The notes under the pieces were generated by a model. The model did not search any database. It was not told the origin of the DNA and saw only the letters and a list, made by a program, of their open reading frames with translations. Positions 17,231 through 26,042 of a DNA stretch of 64,000 nt are shown here, piece after piece. Every line of letters starts with the position of its first letter. The first letter of the stretch is position 1. The translations under genes were made by a program, and so were the position numbers. The stretch comes from Actinomycetes bacterium (GTDB lineage Bacteria > Actinomycetota > Actinomycetes > Mycobacteriales > Mycobacteriaceae): positions 1 to 64,000 of the forward strand of contig JAEYMI010000032.1 in assembly GCA_023461275.1 (NCBI GenBank). The letters run 5' to 3'.

Positions 17231-17896
17231 TCAGCACCGACGCAGCGTCTTCGACAGCACCTCCCGCGAGTGTGCGTCGACCGCCAGACGGTACGTGGCC
17301 GACACCGTGACGAACTGGACGGCATATCGGCAATGGAACCCTCGGTTGGGTGGCATCCACACCGCGGGTTCCTGATCGGACTTGTCCTGATTCGACTTCG
17401 CGTCGACGGCCACCAGATTCGCCGGGTCGTTGGCCAGTTGCAGTCGGGTGGCCGGCGACCACGACCACCCGCCCATGTCCCACGCGTAGGCCAACGGCAC
17501 GATGTGGTCGATCTGCACGGCAGTGGCCCGACGGTCACGCCGAAAGGAGATGAACTCACCGGTGTAGGGGCTGCGGAACTCACCTGCGGTCACCGCGTGC
17601 GCGCAGCTCGACATCGCCGCCTCGGCGCGGTCGACGAGGTCACGGGTGAGGATGTCGTTGCGGGTGTCGCAGCCGTTTCCGCCGTCGATCACTGGCGCAG
17701 CGTCCGACCACGCCACTCCGAATGCGCTGCGCTGGTAGTCCTTTCGTGACACACGCTCGGCCACCACCGACAACCGGGCCAGCATCGCCTGCGCGGCGAC
17801 CGCCGCCGAGTGAAGTTGCCCGTCGCCCGGCGCAGGCCCGCGCAGCCCGACGCCGACGGCAACGACCACTGCCGATACGACGGCGACGATCAGCAT
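17231..17896 (-). CDS. membrane-anchored or secreted HNH endonuclease-family protein
   Basis: About 221 residues from ATG 17896. A hydrophobic N-terminus (MLIVAVVSAVVVAVGVGLRG) forms a signal anchor or signal peptide. A C-terminal HNH/GmrSD-like nuclease domain follows, with the motif VQIDHIVPLAYAWDMGG (Asp-His-Ile), then LQLANDPANLVAVDAKSNQDKSD and WMPPNRGFHCRY. These match the Asp/His, Asn and Asn/His positions of the HNH (DUF1524) fold, so it is probably active. It lies immediately after recG, whose 3' end an alternative TTG start (17962) would overlap. Function is unknown: extracellular DNA degradation, nutrition and interbacterial competition are all possible. Confidence 0.78.
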   Translation of the reverse strand: MLIVAVVSAVVVAVGVGLRGPAPGDGQLHSAAVAAQAMLARLSVVAERVSRKDYQRSAFGVAWSDAAPVIDGGNGCDTRNDILTRDLVDRAEAAMSSCAHAVTAGEFRSPYTGEFISFRRDRRATAVQIDHIVPLAYAWDMGGWSWSPATRLQLANDPANLVAVDAKSNQDKSDQEPAVWMPPNRGFHCRYAVQFVTVSATYRLAVDAHSREVLSKTLRRC

Positions 17897-17939
17897 CGAC
17901 CACGACCGCCGAGTCCAGCCGAGCCCCTGCGCGGGTGGC

Positions 17940-20174
17940 CTACGACTTGTCCAGGTACGCAACCTTGTGCGGCACCAGTACCGCATCGACGAGGTCTGCC
18001 AGCGGTCGGTGATCGGCCAGGGTGAGATCGGCCGCGACCAGCTCGTCGGCCAGGGCGCGCGCGTCGGCGATGACCTCGGCGTCGGTGAGCAGCGACAGGA
18101 AACGCAACGACGACGTGCCACCGGATTGCATCGCACCGAGCACGTCACCTTCCCTTCGCTGCTCGAGATCGATCCGTGCCAACTCGAATCCATCATTGGA
18201 CGCAGCGACGGCCCGCAACCGTTCCATCGCTTGCGAAACCTGCTTGGCCGTCGTCATCAGCAGGCACAGTCCCGGGTGTTTTCCACGTCCGACGCGGCCG
18301 CGCAGCTGATGCAACTGGCTGACCCCGAACCGATCGGCGTCGACGATGATCATCATGGTGGCGTTGGGGACGTCGACGCCGACCTCGATGACCGTCGTCG
18401 ACACCAGCACGTCGATCTCGCCGCGCCCGAAGGCGTCCATCGTCGCGTTCTTCTCGTCTGCCGGTAACCGGCCGTGCAGCAACGCGATCCTGGTGTGGCC
18501 CAGTGCGCCGGCGCGAAGTTCGTCGTACTGATCGATCACCGAGCGGCCGCGCGGCGGTTCGCCGGACTTGCGGGGGTCGTCGTCCTCCTCGTCACCGATG
18601 CGCGAACAGACCACGTACACCTGACGGCCCTTCTCGACCTCCTCACCCGCGCGTTCCCAGGCCCGATACACCCAGTCCGCCCGCACCGACGGCACCACCG
18701 ACGTCGAGATGGGTTGGCGGCCACGTGGGAGTTCACTGAGAACCGAGGTGTCCAGGTCGCCGAAGACCGTCATCGCCACCGTCCGCGGGATGGGCGTCGC
18801 GGTCATCACCAGAAAGTGCGGCATGATGCCGTCACGCCCCTTGTTGCGCAACACATCCCGCTGCTCGACACCGAAGCGGTGCTGCTCGTCGACCACCACC
18901 AGCCCGAGGTCGAAGAAGGTGACGTTGTCCTCCAGCAACGCATGCGTGCCGACCACGATGCCCGCCGTCCCGGTCACCACGTCGAGCAGGGTTTGACGTT
19001 TGGCCGCGGTCCTCATCGACCCGGTCAGCAGGGCCACCGACGTCGCGCCCGGTGCGGCGGACAGGGTGCCCGCTTCGGCGAGATCACCCAACATCGATCT
19101 CATTGTCCGATAGTGTTGCGCGGCAAGAACTTCCGTAGGTGCCAGAATCGCGCACTGGTGACCGTTGTCGATGACGCGCAGCATCGCCAGCAGCGAGACC
19201 AAGGTCTTACCGGAGCCGACCTCACCCTGCAGCAACCGGCTCATCGGCGTCGGCTGCGCAAGTTGCGCGCAGATCTCGGCGACCACCTCACGTTGCCCGG
19301 CCGTCAGTTCGAACGGAAGCCGTTGCAGCAGTTGGTCTTCCAATCCACCCTCGACGCGTGGGCAGCGTGGCGCCTTCTCGCTACGCCCGGCCAGGCGTCG
19401 TTGCGCCAGCGCGGTCTGGATCGCGAGTGCCTCGTCGAACTTGAGCCGATGCCCCGCCGCCTCGATGTCGGCGTCGGTCTCGGGCATGTGGATGCGGCGG
19501 ATCGCCTCGTCGGTGGACATCAGGCCCCGACTGGAGCGCTGGGTGTCGGTGAGCGCGTCGGGAATCGTCTCGACGGCGGCGAGCACTTTCTTGATCGCCG
19601 CCGAGATCGCCCACGTCTGGATGTCCTTGGTGGCCGGATAGATCGGCACGATGTCATGGTCGAAGACACTCGCGTCGAACCCATCGTCGCCGTCTTCGGC
19701 GGCTTGGGAGGCGTACATCTCGGTGAGCATCGCCGAGCCGACCACCTTGCCCGCCCCGGCCTCGGTGTCGGGAAGGACCAGCCAATCGGGATGAGACAGT
19801 TGCACATTGCCGTGATAGATCTTGACCTTGCCGGCCATCATCACCTGGGCGCCGACCGTGAGTTTATGGCGAATGTATTTGGGGTTGAAGAAGTTCGCGT
19901 AGTACACGCGGCTACCCTCGTCGACGGTGACCTTGAGGAAGGAGCCACGGCGTGACTTCATCTGAATCACGTCGGACTGCGTGATCCGACCGACGATGGT
20001 GACCCAGTCGCCGTCGGCGGGAAGGTCGGCCGACGAGGGCTGCCCGCGCCGCACATAGCGTCGCGGCATGTAGCGCAACAACTCCCCGACCGTCGCCACG
20101 CCGAGATCAACCAATCGGGCGGCGAGCTGCGCACTCAGTACGTCCTCGAGCGGATCGGACAACGCGACCGCCAT
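17940..20174 (-). CDS. recG: ATP-dependent DNA helicase RecG
   Basis: About 744 residues. It has the N-terminal wedge/OB-fold domain (GDWVTIVGRITQSDVIQ) and the superfamily-2 helicase core: motif I LQGEVGSGKTLVS, motif II DEQHRF, motif III TATPIPRT, motif VI QLRGRVGRG. RecG remodels stalled forks and Holliday junctions. A DEQH box in place of DEAH is normal for RecG. The ATG at 20174 overlaps the preceding DAK-gene stop by one base; a GTG one codon upstream is also possible. The DAK-recG order is widely conserved. Confidence 0.95.
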   Translation of the reverse strand: MAVALSDPLEDVLSAQLAARLVDLGVATVGELLRYMPRRYVRRGQPSSADLPADGDWVTIVGRITQSDVIQMKSRRGSFLKVTVDEGSRVYYANFFNPKYIRHKLTVGAQVMMAGKVKIYHGNVQLSHPDWLVLPDTEAGAGKVVGSAMLTEMYASQAAEDGDDGFDASVFDHDIVPIYPATKDIQTWAISAAIKKVLAAVETIPDALTDTQRSSRGLMSTDEAIRRIHMPETDADIEAAGHRLKFDEALAIQTALAQRRLAGRSEKAPRCPRVEGGLEDQLLQRLPFELTAGQREVVAEICAQLAQPTPMSRLLQGEVGSGKTLVSLLAMLRVIDNGHQCAILAPTEVLAAQHYRTMRSMLGDLAEAGTLSAAPGATSVALLTGSMRTAAKRQTLLDVVTGTAGIVVGTHALLEDNVTFFDLGLVVVDEQHRFGVEQRDVLRNKGRDGIMPHFLVMTATPIPRTVAMTVFGDLDTSVLSELPRGRQPISTSVVPSVRADWVYRAWERAGEEVEKGRQVYVVCSRIGDEEDDDPRKSGEPPRGRSVIDQYDELRAGALGHTRIALLHGRLPADEKNATMDAFGRGEIDVLVSTTVIEVGVDVPNATMMIIVDADRFGVSQLHQLRGRVGRGKHPGLCLLMTTAKQVSQAMERLRAVAASNDGFELARIDLEQRREGDVLGAMQSGGTSSLRFLSLLTDAEVIADARALADELVAADLTLADHRPLADLVDAVLVPHKVAYLDKS

Positions 20175-21862
20175 CACTCGACGCCGATCTGGATCAATTG
20201 GTCGGGCTGTCCGGTGCGGTAGATCGAGAGTTCAATACCGGCGTAGCTGCGGCGCATCTGGACCTCGACCGCGGTCAAGGCGTCCTCGTCGACCTGCGAA
20301 CCCGTCAGCACGGTGACCAACTCTCCGCCGGTGGCGAGCATCAGATCCACCAGCGCGGTCAACGCTGCGGTTTGATCGGCCGCGATGACCAGGACGTCGG
20401 AACCGATGAGGCCGATGACATCGCCGACCTCGCACGTACCGGCCAGCGTCATCATCTTGGAATCGGCCAACTGCAACGATCCCCACCTGGTGCCCGCGGC
20501 GGCCTCGGCCATCGCGTAGGCATCGGTATCGGCGGACTCGGTGGGATCGTGGACGGCCAACGCCGAAAGACATTGCACCATCGACAGTGTCGGTATGAAC
20601 ACCACCGACCGCTGACTTGAGCGCGTCTCGGCCGCGACCGCCACCAGATCCTGGGCGGACAGCGCCCCGTTGGCCATCACCACCACATGCGCACTGTCGG
20701 TTGTCCGGACCGCCGCGGAGAGTTGTTCGGACGTCACCCGGCCGTCGTCGACGACCACCACCGCGCCCGCCTCGGAGAAGAGCTCGGCGGCCCCGGCACC
20801 GGCCACCACGGCCACCACCGCGCGCTTGTAACGCGGCGGCGGTTCAGCCGAATCAGTCTGTGCGCGAATGGCATCCAGAGCAAAACAACTGATCCGGATG
20901 TCGGTGACCGCGCCTCGCTGTACGCCGGCCTCCACGGCCGCACCGGGATCGCAGGTGTGCACGTGCACCGAGAACCGTTCCCCGTCGCCACCGGAACTGT
21001 CGCCGACGATGACAACGGCGTTGCCCAGATCGTTCAAGGTGTCACGCAGTGCGGCGATCTGCGCGGGCGGGGCGCCGTCGAGGAGGTACATCACCTCGAA
21101 GTCCATGTCGGCCCCACCGGTGCAGGAGTCATCCGAATGCCCGGGATTGCCACCTCCGGTCAGGATGCCGCGGTACCGACGCCGACGATTGGCCACCCCG
21201 GTCAGCACGGCGACCAAGGCGTCCAGGAGTGCGAGGAAGCCGCGACCGCCGGCGTCGACAACGCCGGCGCTGGCCAGTTCGGGAAGCTGATCGGGAGTCT
21301 GCTCGAGTGCGTCGGCACATTCGTCGGCGATCGCCCGCGCGAAGTCGGCAGGGGTGTCGGCGATGTGATCGGCGGCCACCTGCGCGGCCACCCGGATCAG
21401 CGTCAGCACCGTGCCCTCCTTGGGCTCGCTGACCGCCCGGACCGCCGACAGCGAACCCAGCCGCAGCCCGGCCGCCACCAGCGAGCCGAAGGACGGGTCC
21501 GACGTACCGGCCTGCAGGTCGGCGGCATCGGCGAGGCCGACGAGCACCTGCGAGAGGATCACGCCCGAATTGCCGCGTGCGTTGGCCACCGCGGCGTCGG
21601 CCATCGCCCGCGCCACCTCGGTCACCGTCGAGTTGTCGGGGACGGACGCGGCTCCCTCGGCGGCCGCGCGCATCGTGAAGAGCATGTTGCTGCCGGTGTC
21701 GGAGTCCGGGATCGGGAAGACGTTGAGGTCGTTGATCTCGCCGCGGAGCTCAGCGAGGTTGTCCGCCGCCTGCTCGGCCCAGTCCCGCAGCAGTTCGGGA
21801 TTCAGGGTCACGACCGTGACATGGTCGCGTGCGGGAGCGCGTGCGTCGTCGGGAGTGGACAT
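20174..21862 (-). CDS. DAK2/FakA-like protein (fatty acid kinase catalytic subunit family)
   Basis: About 562 residues. The N-terminal DAK2 (dihydroxyacetone-kinase L-like) domain has the ATP/Mg motif LNVFPIPDSDTGSNM and a later ARGNSGVILSQ loop. The middle and C-terminal DegV-like region ends in LTAVEVQMRRSYAGIELSIYR. This architecture is that of FakA, which phosphorylates fatty acids presented by DegV/FakB proteins in Firmicutes. The role in actinobacteria is less established. A DegV gene is present in this window. The ATG at 21862 removes an upstream extension without conserved sequence. It is coupled to recG. Confidence 0.85.
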   Translation of the reverse strand: MSTPDDARAPARDHVTVVTLNPELLRDWAEQAADNLAELRGEINDLNVFPIPDSDTGSNMLFTMRAAAEGAASVPDNSTVTEVARAMADAAVANARGNSGVILSQVLVGLADAADLQAGTSDPSFGSLVAAGLRLGSLSAVRAVSEPKEGTVLTLIRVAAQVAADHIADTPADFARAIADECADALEQTPDQLPELASAGVVDAGGRGFLALLDALVAVLTGVANRRRRYRGILTGGGNPGHSDDSCTGGADMDFEVMYLLDGAPPAQIAALRDTLNDLGNAVVIVGDSSGGDGERFSVHVHTCDPGAAVEAGVQRGAVTDIRISCFALDAIRAQTDSAEPPPRYKRAVVAVVAGAGAAELFSEAGAVVVVDDGRVTSEQLSAAVRTTDSAHVVVMANGALSAQDLVAVAAETRSSQRSVVFIPTLSMVQCLSALAVHDPTESADTDAYAMAEAAAGTRWGSLQLADSKMMTLAGTCEVGDVIGLIGSDVLVIAADQTAALTALVDLMLATGGELVTVLTGSQVDEDALTAVEVQMRRSYAGIELSIYRTGQPDQLIQIGVE

Positions 21863-22148
21863 CAAGCGGTCCACTTCTCGGATGCGACGCGCAACTCCAT
21901 GACGCCCTTCGAACGATGCCGACGAATTCGGGTGACCCACCCCGGATTAAGTCACGAGTGGGGTCAAGAATGGAGATTACCCGCGACTACCGTCACCCCC
22001 GTCGCGCCCGCGCCACGCAGGCTCCGCGGAGACCACCACCGGCGGCGATTTGGCCGGGGCGAGGTTGCTTCGCTATTCTTGCAAGGTTGCCAGTCGAGGA
22101 GACCGGTATCCACCAAGACCAACATCAAACGATCAAGGGAGTTCGACC

Positions 22149-22340
22149 ATGGCTGCCGTCTGCGATATTTGCGGCAAGGGCCCGGGCTTCGGCAAGTCGG
22201 TGTCGCACTCGCACCGTCGTACCAACCGGCGCTGGAACCCGAACATCCAGTCCGTGCGGGTCGAGGTCGCCCCGGGTAACCGGAAGCGCAAGAACGTGTG
22301 CACCTCATGCCTGAAGGCCGGCAAGACCGCCGCAGTCTGA
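22149..22340 (+). CDS. rpmB: 50S ribosomal protein L28, zinc-binding (C+) form
   Basis: A 63-residue L28 starting MAAVCDICGKGPGFGKSVSH. It has CxxC pairs near residues 5-8 and in CTSCLKAG near the C-terminus, making the four-Cys zinc-ribbon (C+) version. Mycobacteriales often carry a second, zinc-free L28 expressed under zinc limitation; this copy looks like the zinc-replete one. The ATG was chosen over an upstream in-frame extension because it gives the canonical N-terminus and follows AAGGGAG. It is divergent from the DAK/recG operon, and a strong terminator follows. Confidence 0.95.
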   Translation: MAAVCDICGKGPGFGKSVSHSHRRTNRRWNPNIQSVRVEVAPGNRKRKNVCTSCLKAGKTAAV

Positions 22341-22360
22341 GGCACATCCACCGCCTTTCA

Positions 22361-22400
22361 CCAACCCCCGCACCGAGCGAACGCTCGGCCCGGGGGTTGG
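22361..22400 (+). terminator. terminator after rpmB
   Basis: CCAACCCCCG (22361-22370) pairs perfectly with CGGGGGTTGG (22391-22400). An inner CCGAGCG/CGCTCGG stem (22373-22379 with 22382-22388) extends the hairpin. It begins 20 bases after the rpmB stop. Confidence 0.8.
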
Positions 22401-22431
22401 CTGCATTTCGGGGTCCCGTATCGTCCACCAC

Positions 22432-23265
22432 ATGACGAGCTCTGTGACCACCGCCACCCCCGCCGGTTCTGCTGATTCGCCCACCCCGATCAGCGAAGCC
22501 GACGGCGTTCTCACCATCACCGTCTCCACGTCGAATGCGGGCACGTCCCTGTCGCGGGAAGCGGTCACCGAAGGCCGCTCGGTACTGCAGTCGGTGGCCA
22601 GAGACGAGCGGGATGTGGGCGCGATTCTGCTCGTCGGCACCGGCAAGAACTTCTGCGCGGGCGGCGATGTCCGGGCGTTCGCCTCGGCGCCGGACCGCCC
22701 CGAGTTTCTGCGTGGCCTCGCCGACGACTTCCATGCCTTCATCGGCGCGCTGTATGAGGCCAATCGGCCCGTCGTGGCCGCGGTGAACGGCTGGGCGGCC
22801 GGCGCCGGCATGAGCCTGGTGTTGCACGCCGACATCGCCATCGGCGGAACCTCGACACACCTGCGCCCCGCCTACCCCGGCATCGGCCTGTCCCCCGACG
22901 GCGGCATGACGTGGACGCTGCCGCGCATCGTCGGGCTGGCGAAGGCACGCTCGATCATCCTGACCGACGCCGTCCTGGACGCATCGGAGGCGCTGAGCCT
23001 CGGGGTGCTGTCAGAGGTCGTCGACGACGATGCCGTGTCGGCCACCGCCCGAGCGGCAGCCGAGAAGCTCGCAACCGGCCCGCGAGGCTCGCTGAGCGCA
23101 ACCCGCGCGTTGCTCTCGGCCTCCGCCGACCGCACCCTCGTCGAACAACTCGTGCATGAGGGTCACTCGATCTCCCTGCTGTCGGGAACCTCCGAGGGAG
23201 TGGAGGGCGTCGACGCGTTCACCGAGAAGCGCCGACCCGACTACGGTGCCGCCCGAGCACGCTGA
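22432..23265 (+). CDS. enoyl-CoA hydratase/isomerase family protein
   Basis: A 277-residue crotonase-fold protein. The oxyanion-hole segments are visible: ILLVGTGKNFCAGGDVRAFA and AVNGWAAGAGMSLVLHADIAI, followed by PGIGLSPDGGMTWTLPRIVG. The second position typical of Glu in hydratases is occupied by the DGGM block, with an Asp typical of a subset of hydratases/isomerases. The substrate cannot be told from sequence. It stands alone on the plus strand and converges on ung. Length is typical (about 260-280). Probable role: fatty acid or CoA-ester metabolism. Confidence 0.85.
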   Translation: MTSSVTTATPAGSADSPTPISEADGVLTITVSTSNAGTSLSREAVTEGRSVLQSVARDERDVGAILLVGTGKNFCAGGDVRAFASAPDRPEFLRGLADDFHAFIGALYEANRPVVAAVNGWAAGAGMSLVLHADIAIGGTSTHLRPAYPGIGLSPDGGMTWTLPRIVGLAKARSIILTDAVLDASEALSLGVLSEVVDDDAVSATARAAAEKLATGPRGSLSATRALLSASADRTLVEQLVHEGHSISLLSGTSEGVEGVDAFTEKRRPDYGAARAR

Positions 23266-23304
23266 GCGGCCGACTCCCGGCTCCCGACAACGTCTGCCGT
23301 CACG

Positions 23305-24015
23305 TCAGGGCAGGCGCCAGTCGATCGGGTCGGCGCCGAGGTCGGACAGTGCCTCGTTGGCACGGCTGAACGGTTTCGAGCCGAAGAATCCCCGGCTCGC
23401 CGACAGCGGTGACGGATGCGCCGATGCGATGACGGGAACGTCGGGTAGCCATTTCTCGAGATTCATCGCGTCGCGCCCCCACAGAATCGCGACCAGCGGC
23501 TCACCCTCACGCGCGACGAGTGCCTTGATCGCGCATTCGGTGACCTCTTCCCACCCCTTGCCCCGGTGCGATGCCGGCTCGCCGGGCATCACAGTGAGCA
23601 CCCGATTCAGCAGCAGCACACCGGATTGCGCCCACGGCGTGAGATCACCGGTGCTCGGCATCGGATATCCGAGGTCGTCGCAGTACTCGCGATAGATGTT
23701 CGCCAACGAGCGAGGAATCGGTGAAACATCGGGTGCGACAGAGAAACTCAACCCGACGGCGTGACCGGGCGTCGGGTAGGGATCCTGTCCGACGATGAGC
23801 ACACGTACGTCGTCGAAGGGTTGGGTGAACGCCCGCAACACATTCCGGCCGGCCGGTAGATAGGCGCGACCGTCGGCGATCTCGGCTCGGAGGAACTGTC
23901 CCATCGCGGAGATCTGCGGCTCCACCGGCGCGAGAGCCTCCGCCCAGCCCGGATCCAGCAACTGCGCCAACGGTTTCGGCCCGCTGCCGGATGCCTCCGG
24001 GGTCGCGGCGGTCAC
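23305..24015 (-). CDS. ung: uracil-DNA glycosylase (family 1)
   Basis: A 236-residue UDG with the catalytic water-activating loop GQDPYPTPGHAVGLSFSV (Asp) and the DNA-intercalation loop HPSPLSASRGFFGSKPFSRAN. It excises uracil from DNA as the first step of base-excision repair. It starts with GTG overlapping the stop of the gamma-carbonic anhydrase-like gene by four bases (GTGA). Third gene of the thiL operon, the arrangement seen in mycobacteria for thiL-ung. Confidence 0.95.
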   Translation of the reverse strand: MTAATPEASGSGPKPLAQLLDPGWAEALAPVEPQISAMGQFLRAEIADGRAYLPAGRNVLRAFTQPFDDVRVLIVGQDPYPTPGHAVGLSFSVAPDVSPIPRSLANIYREYCDDLGYPMPSTGDLTPWAQSGVLLLNRVLTVMPGEPASHRGKGWEEVTECAIKALVAREGEPLVAILWGRDAMNLEKWLPDVPVIASAHPSPLSASRGFFGSKPFSRANEALSDLGADPIDWRLP

Positions 24016-24533
24016 GACAGCCGCCGCAAGGAGTCGCGGAAGTACTGCGCGTTATGGAAATAGAGTTCGACGTTGAGGTCGACGTGATCCTCGGCCACCT
24101 CGAATCCCTCCCGGATGCGCGCCGGCACACCCAGCGCCATCGCCCTGGGCGGCACCGAGAAGTCGTAGGGAACCACCGCGCCGGCTCCGACGACCGCACC
24201 GTCGGCGACCTCGGATCCGTTGAGCACCACCGATCCCGACGCGATCAGGCATCGGTCTCCGATGGTGGCGCCCTCGATGTGGACACTGTGCCCGACCACC
24301 GTGCGAGCCCCGATCACCGTCGGGTGAATCGGGGTGCAGTGGATGACGGTGCCGTCCTGGATGTTGGTGCGCTCCCCGATCGTGATGCTGCCGGCGTCGC
24401 CACGCAGCACCGCATTCGGCCACACCGAGACCCCGGCGGCCAGGGTCACGTTGCCGATCACCACCGCGTCGGGGTGCACGTAGGCATCGGCGTCGATGGT
24501 GGGTTCGAGTTCTCCGAGCGCATAGATGGGCAT
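24012..24533 (-). CDS. gamma-carbonic anhydrase-like hexapeptide-repeat protein
   Basis: A 173-residue left-handed beta-helix protein. Hexapeptide repeats run through most of its length (for example VVIGNVTLAAGVSVWPNAVL). His residues in VIHCTPIHPTVIGA and GHSVHIEGATIG are in the positions of the three metal ligands of gamma-carbonic anhydrases. Many family members (YrdA/PaaY type) are carnitine/CoA-associated or poorly characterised, so carbonic anhydrase activity is only an inference. It lies between thiL and ung, with a 14-base gap and a four-base overlap respectively, so probably co-transcribed. Confidence 0.85.
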   Translation of the reverse strand: MPIYALGELEPTIDADAYVHPDAVVIGNVTLAAGVSVWPNAVLRGDAGSITIGERTNIQDGTVIHCTPIHPTVIGARTVVGHSVHIEGATIGDRCLIASGSVVLNGSEVADGAVVGAGAVVPYDFSVPPRAMALGVPARIREGFEVAEDHVDLNVELYFHNAQYFRDSLRRLS

Positions 24534-24546
24534 ACCGACGATCTAA

Positions 24547-25620
24547 TCAGGTCGTTTCACCGAAGGACTGCCACCCGTGCACCCGGTCGGCGGGTGCACC
24601 GTCGATGAGGACTCCGACGGCCGTGCCGGGTGCGTCGTCGCGACCTCCGACGACGCGCCCGATCACCGTCCAGCCGGGCGGGACGTCGTCGGGCGCGAAC
24701 GCCGCGAGCAACTCGTGGTCCTCGCCGCCGGCCAGCACCCACTCGCGTTCATCCACCCCGAGTTCTGCTGCGGCAGAAGATAGTTGAGGCCACCTCGGAA
24801 TTGCCGCGCTGTCGACTTCGAGACGGGTGCCCGACGCCGCCGACATCGTGATCAGTTCCTCGATCAGCCCGTCGGACACGTCGGTCATGGCGTGGGCGCC
24901 GTGCCGAGCCGCGACGACCCCCTGGGTGTGATCGGGCCACGGCAGGACAAACGCCGCCACCAGATCGTCGTAGCGGTCCATACGTTCCCGCGATCGACTC
25001 GCGTCGGCGTCGGCGAGCACAGCCAGTCCGGCGGCGCACGCACCCAGCGGTCCGCTGAGCGCCAGCACGTCACCATCGCTAGCGCCGCTCAGCACGATCG
25101 GTGCGAGCCCGCCCAGGACTCCGATCGACGTGACGCCGATGACCACCTCACTGGCCGCGACGAGATCCCCACCGAGCACCCGGGCGCCGAGTCGGTGTGC
25201 CGCGTCGACGATCCCGGCGTTGAGATCCACCAGCGTGCCGACCGTCGTCGACGGCGGGCAGGCCAACGAGACCACCACCCCGGTGACCCGGCCGCCCATG
25301 GCGGCGATGTCGGCCGCGCTCTGCACCGCCGCACGCGCCCCGACGTCGAACGGTCGCGACCATTCGAACCGGAAATGGCGGTTCTCGACAGCTGTGTCGG
25401 TGCTCACCACCGCCGGTCCGCCGGTATCGATCACCGCGGCATCGTCTCCCGAGCCGATGACGATGTCGCCGGAATCCGCAGTAGCGTCGACGGCCGAATC
25501 CGGTGCGCTCGCCGCAGATGTAAGCAGTGCCAGCAGCCGACGCTCACCGATCTCGCCCACGGTGCGGGCCCGATCGGCCGGACTCGGGGACGCACCGGCG
25601 GCGGCTGGTCGCGAACCCAT
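24547..25620 (-). CDS. thiL: thiamine-monophosphate kinase
   Basis: About 357 residues of the PurM-like ATP-binding fold. It begins with GEIGERRLLALL, followed by the Mg-binding region IGSGDDAAVIDTGG and the block VLGGDLVAASEVVIGVTSIG. ThiL phosphorylates thiamine monophosphate to thiamine pyrophosphate. An ORF extension to 25860 overlaps the divergent RAM-domain gene; the ATG at 25620 fits the family N-terminus and follows TCGAGGAGGCCG, with a good GGAGG. First gene of the thiL / gamma-CA / ung operon. Confidence 0.93.
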   Translation of the reverse strand: MGSRPAAAGASPSPADRARTVGEIGERRLLALLTSAASAPDSAVDATADSGDIVIGSGDDAAVIDTGGPAVVSTDTAVENRHFRFEWSRPFDVGARAAVQSAADIAAMGGRVTGVVVSLACPPSTTVGTLVDLNAGIVDAAHRLGARVLGGDLVAASEVVIGVTSIGVLGGLAPIVLSGASDGDVLALSGPLGACAAGLAVLADADASRSRERMDRYDDLVAAFVLPWPDHTQGVVAARHGAHAMTDVSDGLIEELITMSAASGTRLEVDSAAIPRWPQLSSAAAELGVDEREWVLAGGEDHELLAAFAPDDVPPGWTVIGRVVGGRDDAPGTAVGVLIDGAPADRVHGWQSFGETT

Positions 25621-25766
25621 CGGCCTCCTCGAAACTTCTCCCTGAGTCGCGCGCTGGCAGGTTTGTCGGCGACAATGTGTGCCACAGTGTATTGGCTCCG
25701 GGCCCCTGGCCCGGAGCACGCCGGAACTCACCAGCCCGATCCGGCATCGATGTGGCAAACGAGAGG

Positions 25767-26012
25767 ATGGCCGTGGTTCAGGCATACATACTGATCCAGA
25801 CCGAGGTCGGCCGCGCTGCGCTGGCGGCGGCAACGATCGCGGAGATATCCGGTGTCGCATCGTCCGAGGAGGTCAGCGGACCGTACGACGTGATCGTTCG
25901 CGTCGACGCCGCAGACGCCACCCACCTCACCGACGACGTCGTCCCGCAGATCCAGAAGGTCGACGGCATCACCCGAACCCTCACCTGCCCGGTGGTGAAC
26001 ACCAACCGCTGA
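25767..26012 (+). CDS. stand-alone Lrp/AsnC ligand-binding (RAM) domain protein
   Basis: An 81-residue protein consisting only of the RAM (ligand-binding) domain of Lrp/AsnC regulators: VQAYILIQTEVGRAALAAA, then VSGPYDVIVRVDA. No helix-turn-helix precedes it, so it cannot bind DNA by itself. Single-domain RAM proteins occur in actinobacteria, where they may sense amino acids or modulate full-length Lrp proteins by mixed oligomers. The ATG at 25767 directly follows GAGAGG; a GTG two codons later has better spacing and may be the true start. It is divergent from thiL. Confidence 0.82.
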   Translation: MAVVQAYILIQTEVGRAALAAATIAEISGVASSEEVSGPYDVIVRVDAADATHLTDDVVPQIQKVDGITRTLTCPVVNTNR

Positions 26013-26042
26013 CCTCTGCCGCCATGATCTAGGCTGACCGGC

